A stretch of DNA of 64,000 bases from Ulota crispa (taxonomy: Eukaryota; Streptophyta; Bryopsida; Orthotrichales; Orthotrichaceae). The stretch covers positions 33,983,678-34,047,677 of the forward strand of contig OY987244.1 of assembly GCA_963920765.1 (NCBI GenBank), read 5' to 3'. Of this stretch, positions 25,281-36,781 are shown one piece after another; positions within the stretch are counted from its first letter, which is position 1; every line of letters starts with the position of its first letter. Position numbers and translations under genes: made by a program. The notes under the pieces were generated by a model, which had not been told where the DNA came from, ran no database searches, and saw only the letters and a program-made list of their open reading frames with translations.

Positions 25281-26109
25281 ATCTTTTAAAGCTTATAAAA
25301 ATATTTTATAAGATTGTTTTGTTTTAATTCATTTGATTAGTAATAGAAGGAAAAATACTAAAAATACCCTTTAAGTCTTTTAAAATATCAAGTTTACGCC
25401 AAAAATATGTGAAACATAAAAAATAGTCCTTATTTTTTGTAGGAATATCAATTATACTCCTATTATTTTGGAAAATTAATAAAATAACTCTTCTATTTTG
25501 AAATGTTAAATATATCCTTGTATTATTTGAAATGTAAAAAACACCTTTGGTTTCTTGTAAGAGTTTGCATTAAACTATACATTTGGTTATCATGTAACAC
25601 AAAGATATTTTTGGTACTTTTAATCCTTAAGGGACATTTATGATTTCTTCAAAGAATTGAGGAGCATCATTTATATTTGTTTGTAAAGAAATTTTGGTAT
25701 TTAAAACAACAAAATGTTGTACTTTTTATATAAAATTTTGTTGAATTAGTGAAGTTGTGTCCAAAAGTATCTAGATCAACAAAAATCTGTTGAGTTTTTT
25801 GTTATTATGGTCATGTTTTTACTTGACTTTAAAGGCTGCTAAGTTTAAATCTTACCAAATTGTGAAAAGTAAAGAAAATAAAACCAGTCAATGTACACTC
25901 AAACTTCTAAAAGATTCTTTTTTTTGAAAACTTCTTTTATTTTTTAAAACTTCAAAAAAAACTTAATGAGGTCCAAAAAGATTTTAGAAAGATTTCAAAA
26001 ACAAACCTAAACTATTGTGATAGTTTTTTTGAAAGTATTTTGATGATTTACAAAAAGATTCCAAAAGGACTCTAATTCAATCTAAGAGATTCTATTTCTA
26101 TAAGTATTT

Positions 26110-26600
26110 TGAAGTACTTTAATAAATTTCATAAAGATTTTAAAAAGATTCTCAAAGATTCCAAAAAGATTCTTGAAAATTTTTAGAGATTTTCAAAGAT
26201 TTTTTGAATTTCAAAAAAGATTCTCAAAAGATTTCCAAAGATTCTCAATTGTTCTCAAACATTCTCAAAGATTCCAAAATACTTCAAAAGATTCTCAAGG
26301 ATTCCAAATGATTCTCAAAGATTCCAAAAAGATTCTCAAAGATTCTCAATTGTTCTCATACATTCTCAATTGTTCTCAAACATTCTCATAGATTCCAAAA
26401 AAATTTGAGAAGATTCCGAAAGATTTCCAAAGATTCATGAAGATTCCTAAAAGATTTTCAAAGATTCTAAAATCTCAAAAAGTTTCTTAAATATTCTTAA
26501 AAATCCTGAAAAGATTTTCAATGATTCCCAAAAGATTCTTGAAGATTCTTAAAGATTCACAAAAAATTCCCAAAAGATCTTCAAAAGATTCCAAAATTTC
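26110..26600 (-). repeat. subterminal AAAGATTCTCAAAGATTC array in copy B
   Basis: The reverse-complement counterpart of the copy A array, about 240 bp shorter. Confidence 0.9.
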
Positions 26601-26749
26601 TGTTGATTTAGATAATGGTGTCCAAATCAACAGAACGTATTTAGTTTTTTACAGAATTCTGTTAAATAAGTCAATTAGCGTGGGCAAGTGCCCAAATCAA
26701 CAAGAAATTGTTGGTTTTCTGTTGTTTTGGAAGGAGTTTTCTACTAGTG

Positions 26750-28020
26750 TGAGAAAAGTGGAACTTTTTGAGTATGAGATTGTAGAGACTGCGCTGGAGA
26801 ATGGCATTACCTCGGGTGTGGAATTGGCACATGAGTCCGCTGAGTCCAAAAATGATTCTCCAAAACCTATGAGAGTGAAATGTACGCGACAAAAAGGAAG
26901 GGACGAGCTGATTTAAAGGAGAGAATAGGGAGATTGGAAAGAGCTAAAGGGATCGATCTGGTATGGGGAGGAAAGACAAAAGATGATTCGGTCAAAAGGT
27001 GATCAAGGAGCTCGAGGAGATCCAAAAATTGATCCTATTTCAACAAGATGTTCCTTGGAAACTTTGTACAGTGTTGGAGGTGCCTTTGTTCCAGATTGTA
27101 GGCAAGGTAATGGACCTCTGTCATTTGAAGGACTTGAAAGATTCGGAGGTAGGTGTACCGCAAGCCAATGTGAAGGGGCTTCAGTAAAAGTTGCTAAAAG
27201 AAGCTAAACATGAGAGGTTGCCCAAGGAAGCAATAATCCACATTGCGGATCTCCAAAAGTTTTTGGGGAATCCGGGTGACGTGGTGGCTACAGCAAAGCT
27301 CTATGATGCCAAGGTGATGAAGGAAGGAGCAACACTAGTAGGGCCCAATATAGTCAAGGTGTTGGTGGAGTATAGTCGGAGGATTGAAGCAATGCTAGTC
27401 AAAATGAGGATTCTCACTTACGCAAAGAAACTAGAACTAGAAACATTGAGAGGATCCAATCCGATAAAAGAGGCAACACCTGCCCAGAAGGACACCCTAT
27501 TCCTTTCTTCCAAGCTGCCAACGCCAAAAAAGAAGGACAAATCAAAAACTCTTGATTTCGAGCGTCTTTCGCCCAAGCTAGATTTTGGACCAACAAAAAC
27601 ATCTATCTAATGCTTGCTTAAAAGTCAATCTTGGACACCAACAAAGGATCTAGGTACAAAGAAGGATCTGGATACATTGAAGGAAGACGGTATAAGAATT
27701 GATCTGGGGACAACAAAAAATCTAAGTTTGGCCAAGATACCAAGTTCGATAAAACAAAAGACAACAAAGGTAAACAAAAGGGCGTCAGCTTCACCGAGTA
27801 AGGAGAAGATTATCCTCACCATTGAGGAAGAATCCATTCTAACCAAGTTTGATACTTATAGTAGGTCTGGAACCTCTTGAAACAAATAAAAATACTTGGA
27901 TTTGAATGCTTATAATCTAGCACTCGGAGGGAAGCGGAAATTGTCAACCAAGAAGCCGCAATAGACTTCAATCAAGAAGAAGAAGATTAGAAGGACATTG
28001 AAGGCCCAGATAGTGCAAAA
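26750..28020 (+). pseudogene. C-terminal part of the plant transposon-type ORF split by the CACTA-like element
   Basis: Coding-like sequence begins directly at the end of copy B (VELFEYEIVETALENG) and continues through a charged segment with helical character (KEAIIHIADLQKFLGNPGD) to a Lys/Thr-rich tail near 27,880. It appears to continue the ORF whose N-terminal part lies on the minus strand at 13,738-14,372. It carries several breaks. It may be the first ORF of an LTR-type element, but no protease, polymerase or LTR can be tied to it. Confidence 0.45.
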
Positions 28021-28240
28021 AACTACTAAACCTAATAGATAGATTCACCATTTGGTAGCGGTAATAGGTGGAATATATATTTTGGAACAAATAGCTTGAG
28101 TATTTAGAAAGTTGAAATTTAGTCACTTTCTAGTTACAATAAACTTGGATGTGTAGATTCAATAAAATCAAATCTAAGATCAATTTTTTGTAGAGCTTTG
28201 CGGAAGGTAGTTAGATTCATAATTTTCTGGATAAAGGAAT

Positions 28241-28528
28241 TGTTCAAAGGTTGGAATTGGAATAGGACATTAGGAGTTTGCTCTAAGTCAAAAGAGATAT
28301 GCTAGGTGAGCACTTGACATTGGAGAGAAAGCATGTGGTAAGAAGCACCTCATATAGAGAATTAGACTATGGATGTGGTTATCCCATATGGTTAGGTGAA
28401 GGGAGAGTAGTTAAGAGAGTACATAGATGAGAGAGTTTAGGAACACTATTATCTTTTCTATTTGTATTTTATACATTTGAATATACCATGTGTACTTTTG
28501 CTCTTCTATCTTTCCTATGTTTTTAATA
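28241..28528 (+). repeat. 5' LTR of the copia element
   Basis: About 288 bp, starting TGTTCAAAGGTTGG and matching 50,876-51,158 end to end. The right boundary is set where similarity stops. Confidence 0.85.
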
Positions 28529-29559
28529 GGTTATGGGCCCATTTCTTAGAATTTGGAGGTGCATTGTGGTGAGTAGAGATCACATTTGAGGTAGATCAGC
28601 CTTTAGATTTTGACCTTGTGCAATTGGAGGACTTCTTTAGCTACTTTTGGGTGTTAGGGGTGGTTTTGTAGTAAATGTGCTTATCATTTGAGCTACTTCA
28701 GCACTTGTCCTATCTTGTGGAGCTTTTGGAGGACTAGTTGTACTTGTTTCTTGTGTTGGGGTGCATTTGTGATGAGAGAGGACTTTTGAAGAACTTCATC
28801 TCTCTTTGCATGCCCTTTAGAGTCTTTGGAGATCTTGTTTTGCCTCTTAGAGAGTGGCTAATCTTCATTTAGCTTGGTGGAAGACTAAATTTGAGCTTGT
28901 GGAGTTGTGGACCTTGTTGGAGAATCTGATCTATTATATTGGAGGATTTGATCCACTTAAGAGCTTATTCGAAGGTCTATTTGGTGTTGCACAAGTTTTT
29001 TGAGGAGTGGAGTTGCTAATGGTAGAGTCGCACCATCAAAATGCTTATTTGAAGCACAAAGAGGTGATTTGTGAGTTCGTACTTGCTTTAGTTGGTTTCT
29101 ATCCTTGCTTGAGGTTGTTTATTCAAGTGGATGCATAGTATTTGCTCAAAAGAGGCTGAAATTGCAATGAGTGAGTTTAATGGTGAAGTTTGAGTAATAA
29201 CTTCACATTTTAGGTAGATCTTGTGCTTTTTTTAAGGTTGGATTGTATACTACAGCCCTTTATGTGTGGAGGACACTAGAGTTTGCTTGGGAAGTGGTTG
29301 TATTGCATACTTTAACTCTTTCTGTGTGTAGAAAGCTAGAGCTTTATTTGAGAAGGAGTTGAGGTTCATACTTTCAACCGTTTTATTTTTGGAGCTAGCT
29401 AGCATTAAGAGTGGTTGAGTAGCTTACTTCATTCCTTTGTGTGTGGTGAGAGTTAGGATTTGCTTGTTTGGTGGTTAAACTCTTTACTTCAACTCTTTGC
29501 TATCTTCTTATAATATTGAAAGAGCTTTGAGCTGCATACTCTAGCCATAGCTACGTATG
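28529..29559 (+). other. leader between 5' LTR and gag
   Basis: Untranslated leader of about 1 kb. It includes roughly 80-bp degenerate repeats around GCATACTTTAACTCTTT between about 29,220 and 29,540. A clear tRNA primer-binding site could not be identified. Confidence 0.5.
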
Positions 29560-30873
29560 AAGGTGAGACACTCTATGTTGTAGACAAGTTCAAGGGAGAT
29601 AACTTTTCCTTGTTCAAATTCAAGATAGAGATGATCTTTAATGAGAAGGATCTTTGAGACATTGTGAATAACAATGAGGCGGCTCCTTCAAGAGATAGCA
29701 ATTCCAATGTCATCTTGGTTTTCAAAAAGCGTGAAAAGATGGCGTTTTGCATTTTATGCACTCACATGGTAAGTGTACAAATTCAAATTGCCAAGTCTTG
29801 GAAGAGAGCTGCAGAAGCATGGAGGACTCTATATAGCATCCATGAGACCAAGAGCTTAGCCAATATGTTGTTCTTGAGGCGCAAGTTCTTCACCATGAAG
29901 ATGCAAGAGATGGATAACCTCTTGCAACACATCAATAAGATGAAGACTTTTGCGGATAAACTCAAGGCCTTTGATTTGCCCGTAATGGACGAGAATATTG
30001 TCATGAAGATTTTGGAGAATTTGCTACCTTCTTTTTAGAATTTGATTGTAATAATGGAGACCAAGGACATCAAGGAATGCACCCTCATATCCATGAAGTT
30101 GTGGTTGATGTATGAAGTGACAAGGAAGAAAGAGCATCACATTGTGGCCACAGAGAATGCGGCATTGATTATTTGCCATAAGAGTGATAGAGATTCAACT
30201 AAGGTTGAAGGCAAGCCCCTTTTATGCTTCTATTGTGGCAAATTGGGTCATTTTGCTTGTAATGGCTACAAACGGAAGAGTAGTAAGGGTGAAAAGGCCA
30301 ACAAAGCCAAGGCGGATGAGAGTGGTGAGGACTATGCATTCATGGCCTCTCACAATGGTCCATTGAACTAGGTAGATGATTGGATTATAAATTCAAGGGC
30401 AATCACCCACATGTCACCATATAGAGTTCATTTTGACATCTTTAAGGCCATTTTAACAAAGAAGATGTTCATGGGTGATGATTTGGTGCTCCAAGCCCTT
30501 GGAAGGGGCTCCATTTTGGTGGACTCCTTTATTGAGGGATGTACCAAGCACATTTGGTTCAAGAATATGTAATATGTGTTCAAATTGCAAATCATTCTCC
30601 TTTCCATGAACAAGATAATAGATGGAGAATTGAATGTACAATTTGGAAGCCTTGAGTGCATTGTGAGGTCTTCCAATAGAATCATCCAAGCCATGGCAAC
30701 ACGTGAGGGCAACTTGTATCATTTGCAGTGCAAAGTTGTGCATGGAGGAGAGAGAGTGCCCAAGTTGCCACTTCAAGTAATGATGGTCTAATATTGTGGC
30801 ATCAACATGTAAGACACGTAAATGTGCAAAGTTTGAGGGTTCTTCCAAGCTTGGTGAGTGACTTTGACCTTAG
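29560..30873 (+). pseudogene. copia gag, protease and start of the pre-integrase region (broken)
   Basis: A UBN2-type gag (FKGDNFSLFKFKIEM, then SLANMLFLRRKFFTMKMQEM) is followed by a CCHC-type zinc knuckle beginning CFYCGKLGH at about 30,222 and a protease-region motif (THMSPYRVHF). The sequence ends inside the pre-integrase region where the DNA transposon starts. Several breaks are present. Confidence 0.85.
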
Positions 30874-30920
30874 CACAGCTAAAATATGAACATGGAGCAG
30901 CAAGCACTCAGATTTGAGCG
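30874..30920 (+). repeat. left terminal inverted repeat of the MULE-like element
   Basis: Matches the reverse complement of 48,088-48,135 with about 75 percent identity over the first 40 bp. Weaker similarity continues inward (AAATTATGAAG is shared about 100 bp in). Confidence 0.75.
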
Positions 30921-31599
30921 GCAAATTGCAAATTTTAAGGGAAAAAGCAATAGATGAGGAAATTTGGGTCCTTAAATTATGAAGTTACAACCTATGATAT
31001 TAAGTTAAAAGGAATATGGATATAGTTCAAAGATTCAAAGTAAGTCAATTTTCACTTGGATGGTGAAATAATTAATGTAAAGTCTAAAGTGATTGATAAA
31101 TCAAGCCGTCAGACTTAATGATCTTTGAATGAAAGTCATCTACTCTGTAAATGAAATGCATCCTTCATCCATCCAAAAATCATCTAGACTTCACTAAACT
31201 TGCACATTTGTGTAGTTCAGAAGGGTATAACAGCATGCATCATAGCAAAAAACTCAAGAGGATCTACCTTCAATTATCTCAATTTACATGACGTTCTAAA
31301 AATCCTCAGTTCCATAAAACTTTCAGTAAATATCAAACTGTGTATTATGGGAGGTAGCCATATTCCCAATTGTAAAATAACAATTGTGGAGTGAATGAAA
31401 GAAGAGAAGAAAGCCATGCTGCAATTAGACTATTATACAGGGTCCACATTGACCTTCCTCAGATTCCGAGGTGGCTGTGCAATGTCTATAAAAGTCATGG
31501 AAACCCAAAATTTGGGCAAAAAAGCAAACTCTTCGGAACCAAAATTAGAAATGGTAATCATTCTGACCAATTGAAATCTGGTCAACTTCCAGCAGATGA

Positions 31600-31990
31600 G
31601 GCAGCTAAAGGCCCATCAGATTTCAAGGAAAATATAGGGTGAGATAAAATTCCTCAACGGTTGAAATATGAGCTGTTTTGGCTCCTCAAAATTGAAGACC
31701 CAAATGATGTTTGTTTAGGGGTGCTGAAAGTAAGTCTACATTTGACATGAGAAGTAGCCAAAGGCCCCTCAAATTCCAAGGAGGGTAGAGGGTGAGAAAA
31801 TTATGATTTGTCAATTGCTAAAATAAGAGTGGTTTTGGCTCTTTGGAACCAAAGTCCCAAGTGGTGTTTGTTTTTGCGTGCTCAAACTTGGTCACCATAT
31901 AGTAGAAGTTGCCGAAGGCCTCTCGGATTCTGAAGAGGGTATATTGTAAGACTACTGCATTACGTAGAGTGCTAAAATGGGTGCAGGCTA
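31600..31990. repeat. three units of about 155 bp beyond the 3' end of the transposase gene
   Basis: Units centred near 31,617, 31,773 and 31,924 share AAAGGCCCCTCAAATTCCAA-type sequence, AGGGTGAG, TTGGCTC and AAGTGGTGTTTGTTT. The GGCCCCTCRRATTCC core is the same motif that is reiterated in 40,985-42,095. Confidence 0.8.
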
Positions 31991-32468
31991 GACTCTTTGG
32001 ATCCAAATTGGCTCAAGGAAGAAAAAAAACATGAATAATAGTGTCCTTAGTTCTGCTTCAAGTTGGAAAAATTGTCAGGTGAAAATATAGAGCGTACCCA
32101 ATAAAGATATCATCATGAACCTGGAATAAAAGATTCAACACCTTGACAATGTCAACAAGGAATAACCTTCTATGGACAAAGCATTATATGTTGCTTGCAA
32201 TAAAACTTCTAAATGAGTTGCAAGACAACTGAGGCATTACAAAAAATAAGTTGGTTACAAGTACAGATATCATCATCACATTATTCCTTGCTGAATACGC
32301 ATCATTTTTTGTTTTAATTGAAAGCATTACCTTCAAATAAATTGAACACTCAAGTCAAACATTTCACTTCAAAAGATGTTTACATATAAGTTGTCAATAC
32401 AAGAGGGTCAATAAGATAATGATTTAGAAAATATCATCTGCCAGCTACCTACCAAAAACCTAAATAGA

Positions 32469-35400
32469 CTAGATGTTGCTACCAGATAAGAGCTGCTTGA
32501 CCTCTTCAAAACTCAAACTTGGAGCATGTATGTACTTGTTGTTTTCAGAGTTATACTTGCATAGGATCTTGTAGACATAATATAAATGCTTGTAGTTTAT
32601 CCAAGACTTTCTTGTTCCTAATGAAGCTACACTCATGGAAATGAAATTTGGACAAGTGCAAGATGGAAAGTCCAAAACTGTGATGCGGTAAATAGTCTGA
32701 TTTGGATAAATGCCAAAAAGTATGGATATCACTCTACCATATCCAGGGTACGATATGACAACTACACTCTCAACCATTGCCTTTAGATTTTGGGCAGTCT
32801 CCCACTTGTTGTGTTGGTCCACGGTTGGAGCATTAGGATTATGCCTGATAGTTTTGCCATTACGCTTGGTTGGATGGGTCTTAGCATTAGAAAGCAAAAT
32901 TTTGTATAGGTCTTGTTGTGGATTTATGGAGGTGTCACCATCAAATGGAAGTCTATCTTCAAAGACTTGTTTTAGGGTTGCATCACTCAATATAGTCTGC
33001 AGTTGAAATCTGGCTTCTTCTAGGGATAATATCTTAACTTTAGTGAGGTGAGTACCATAAGTGACTGGCCATATCTTTGGCACTGACAGTCAATCGTGAA
33101 CCCACTTGCAGCTGGGTGCACTTGCACACTTATGTAGATTGTCAAGACAAATTCAAAAATCAACACCAACTACTGCTCTTGTCACATACTTTGTCATGCG
33201 GTTATTGTATGTTGGCGCCGCAGTTCCCTTCTTCTTCAACTTGTTAATCTTTGCGCCACATTTCTTCTTGTTTTCTGCTTGTATTCCATAACAACATTTA
33301 TCCTCCTTTGCACACCTTGCAATATGCCACAAGGATGGATTGCAGTCAATTTTGACAACCTTGGTAGCATGCAAAATAGGGTCAATATGAATTGGTTCCG
33401 AGCATGGGGTAATTGTTGAAGGCTTTGCCTCAGTATGTGCTTTGGTTGACTTGGTGGTGACTTTGGGCATAGAGAACCTTACAGTGTTGTGGCAATGTGA
33501 GTCATTATCAGCTCCAAGTGGTATGTTGAGCTTTCGCTTGGTGGATCCAAAAACCTCCTTGCCGTCAACGTGCGGTTTTCTTGTCATAAATTCACTTGCA
33601 TTTGGAAGTTTGGAGACAACCTGCGCAAATTTGGTAGGGTCCTGGGTCCATTTAGCAGCTCAAAGACGCAACTCGTTTAGGCAAGGACCTCTGCCAGATG
33701 GAGCTCCTTGCAAGTAGGCCTAATAGTTAGTAGATTGCTAAATAGATTGCATCATGTCATAAGTTGTGGCCACATATAAGCACTTTTCACGCTTTGTTGA
33801 CATTTGCATCCACTTGTTGTGCACAATCTCTAACAAGTTACAAGATGGCATCTCTGCAAGTTCATCATCATTCAATTCTTGTTGCAAGCACGTGATAAGG
33901 TTATTAGTCAGAAAGTGCTATTTAGAGTAATCATTCTGTCATCAAATAACTCTACTATATCTAGAACAAGTGAACAAAAACAATCATCAATTGAAAACAT
34001 AACATGCATAATGATGTAATTGAAAATACATTGTAACAGGTTTTCCTTATAAGTTTGCAAGACAAAAGAGGTGATTGATAGAGAATTAGAGGTACTTTCA
34101 CTTACCAGCTCAAAATAAGAGCCCCACTGCCGATACTTGAAGTGCCAAAATCCCAGCCAGTTGTCCAATTTTTGCAAAGACTCTTCAGGTGTAGCCCTTG
34201 AAGAAAGCCACCATGCCTTAATAGCAAGGTATTGTTCCTCTACCTCACCAATAGTTCTAGCATCCTTATATTGTTTACAAAGTCGCTTGTGTGTTTCCCT
34301 AAACTCTTGGCAAATGAGTTTATCCTTGTGTCTATTAAGGGAAGTTGTCCAATGAAGCAAACAAGAACGCTCGCGGTTTGGCATTGGCTCAAGCTTATTG
34401 CCACTCCCATAGACAATGCAAACAGCATGCCAATTTGCCATTGCATTATCTACCATAAAATCCTTAAAATTTGGAGCTGTGACACCATGACATGCCATGA
34501 TTGCATTAAAGGATCTCCACATTTGCGTTTGTGATAGAGCATCCTCACTCATCATATTACAAACATAAATTTTTAAAACCTTGCAGTACTTAGAATCATA
34601 CACATGGCAGCCATGGTTGTCCAACCCTTGACAAGTTTGATGTGATCAAACATGCACCAACAGTTTTGCAAGTCGCCTCCAGGTTGCATCCGCCTAACCA
34701 AGTCCACTCTGCTAGCTGGACCATCCTCCGACATTTTGAAAAGGTAAACCTTTTCTTTCCCTTGCCCAAAGAAAATGCTATCTTGAATAAAAGAATATGT
34801 ACTCTTTAGCTTTAAGAGCATAATGTTGTCCAAATAACCTCCACTTGAATTGTTGCAGAAGTTCAAAATCTTATTCCATATATTTAGCAAACTAAGGGTA
34901 ACAAATTGGCTCATAGCAATTTCTAGAGTCTCCCCACATAGAGGCTTGCGAATTGAACCCTCTCCTTCCTCACAAAACATAACGATGTCTAGGAAATCCT
35001 TTTGTGCTGCTAAAGCAATTGCTGATGGTTTTGCTGCGGGTGTTAAGGAGACATGCTGCTCAATCAAGCTTGTCGTACGCTCCATTGAATCACGGCATAT
35101 ACTCCTCCCAACAAGATGATTTCGATTACCTATATGAATGCATGCTTTTGGGAAGTTTTAAGGGTTCAAAATTCTAGACATTTTGCAAGGGCAAACAGAT
35201 TTGTAGTAAGGGGGTTTTTTGCAAAGACAACACACTAGGCTAGATTTAGGAGGAGGAGGATTTCCTACAAGGAAGACGCTTGGTGAACACCCTTCCCATT
35301 CTGTCTTATTTTGGACATTTGAATGGCAAAACCTAGGGCATAAAGTATTGGAATAAACCAAATGACCCACACAAAATGATGACCTAAATTTAAGGCTGTA

Positions 35401-36243
35401 ATCATTGGCTATGTTTGTTGTTTGTGTATAACTCCAATTATGACCGTCAAATTTACAATCCATAACCTCTAACTCTCAAGCTTTAGTAAGTGCAAAATTT
35501 GACGCAAAAGAGGAAGGTGGTCCAACTAACAAAGAGGAAACTGGAGGTAACTCAAACATAACGTCTCCATTGAATGAAATGGGTAGATGACGAACTAACT
35601 CGTGACATAGAGTATTGAAGTTTAGGAACTTGAGAACGTTCCTAGCCCTTGGACGAGATTGGAGATGCTTCAGGCATTCAAGAATGGAAGTGAAAGGAAA
35701 TTCCTTTCGAGGATCTAATGCGAGAAGGCAACTAGCAGGTGTAGCTTGGGTGGATGGAGGAACAAGATCCTCACCACTCTCTAGAATTGGTGTCAGCTCC
35801 TCCAAAGTATTACTCATCATAATTTTGTCATCATCAGAAGATTCACTTACAATAATTCTTCTTTGATGAGGCTGCTCGGCAACCGCAGGAGCTTTGCATG
35901 GAGTTTGAAAGGTACTGGCTGTTGAGGTAGGAGTCAATAGCATTGTAGGCAATGGTGCAAGGGCAGCAGGTGAGCCAAAAACATGGTATCTTCCTCCACA
36001 AAGCTTCCAGCCATATCTCCCATCAACCATAACTTGGAAGCACATAACAGTGGATTGAATCTCATGTCCACCCAAACTATAAAGCTCTTCCTCCACCCAA
36101 ATGTCATTGCAATCAATACCAAAGCGTAAGCCCAAAACGGATTCTGGCACCCAAGCTATTCCATCAACACCACATGGAAAAGAAATTGGAATTGCTAATC
36201 CGTCACCATGAATTGTGACCATGTTCAATTTTAGTGAGCTCAT
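32469..36243 (-). pseudogene. Mutator-like (MULE) transposase, decayed
   Basis: Read on the minus strand, start codon near 36,243 (MSSLKLNMVTIHGDG). About 265 codons of N-terminal region are followed by a Cys-rich zinc-binding-like region (FRSSFCVGHLVYSNTLCPRF, then TEWEGCSPSVF and LVCCLCKKPPYYKSVC; 35,463-35,158) resembling the WRKY/GCM-like fingers of MULEs. The DDE-like core is at 34,690-34,090: candidate acidic residues in HVYDSKYCKV, DFMVDNAMANWHAV and TIGEVEEQYLA, ending LDNWLGFWHFKYRQWG. A long last exon (about 33,890-32,469) ends in a SWIM-like CTCPNF with a downstream His. It cuts and pastes DNA in the nucleus. Damage: in-frame stops at about 35,474 and 35,159, a frameshift near 34,600, and at least three in-frame stops in the last exon. 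Some interruptions after 34,090 may be introns. Confidence 0.8.
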
Positions 36244-36781
36244 TCTACAACAAATAGTAAGACTTAACAAACTTATGCTTTAGAAACACATTTTTCACAA
36301 GACGCAAACAGATTGCAAGTTCAAAATATAAAACTAAATAGAATATAATAAGAATAGAGTAACAATTCAACGGATATGCTGGTACATGGTTTTCAGCTGA
36401 CCGTTATGGTTTAGGTGGTTGAGTCATAAGCAAATGGGATACTTTATTTAGTTACTTAGGCTAGTATGGAAATTTTGAAAATTGAGGTAAATCTGGATGA
36501 TCTTATTCTAAGTAAGATGAAGCACTGGTAATTAATATTGACAAATATAGGTGGCAGCCTACAAATTTGTCAAATCTGTATTTGAACAAGTTTATACTAA
36601 TCCAATTTTGTAATTATGGTTAAGACCGGTGTATGACAATCATGATATTAATGCTCCTTCTAGCAATGATAGATGTCAATTCAACCAACGTTTAGTAATA
36701 CCAGTATAAGATGCAACGTCCAAGGGCAGCTTCAAGCCTTTCTATTTATTTTCCTTGTAGTTACCAGGCATGCTAGAGGCT
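36244..36781. promoter_or_regulatory. shared divergent promoter region of the two transposon genes
   Basis: About 540 bp separate the start of the minus-strand transposase (36,243) from the start of the plus-strand gene (36,782). Head-to-head arrangement implies divergent promoters here. I cannot identify a convincing TATA box on either strand, so the call rests on position. Confidence 0.35.

Larger units (their letters stand above)
23953..26749 (-). mobile_element. non-autonomous CACTA-like transposon, copy B
   Basis: The 2,797-bp reverse-complement partner of copy A. Both ends are intact (CACTAGTAGAAAA and TTTTCTACTAGTG). It differs mainly by shorter arrays at both subterminal regions. It sits inside an ORF whose continuation follows at 26,750. 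Flanking trinucleotides are TTA (left) and TGA (right). No transposase is encoded. Confidence 0.85.

Noticed and set aside
10702-26749. Inverted pair considered as LTRs or as ends of one large composite transposon
   Set aside because: The copies are inverted, not direct, and have CACTA-type ends. The outer flanks (TAA and TGA) do not form a target duplication, so movement as one unit is not supported; an inversion explains all flanks.
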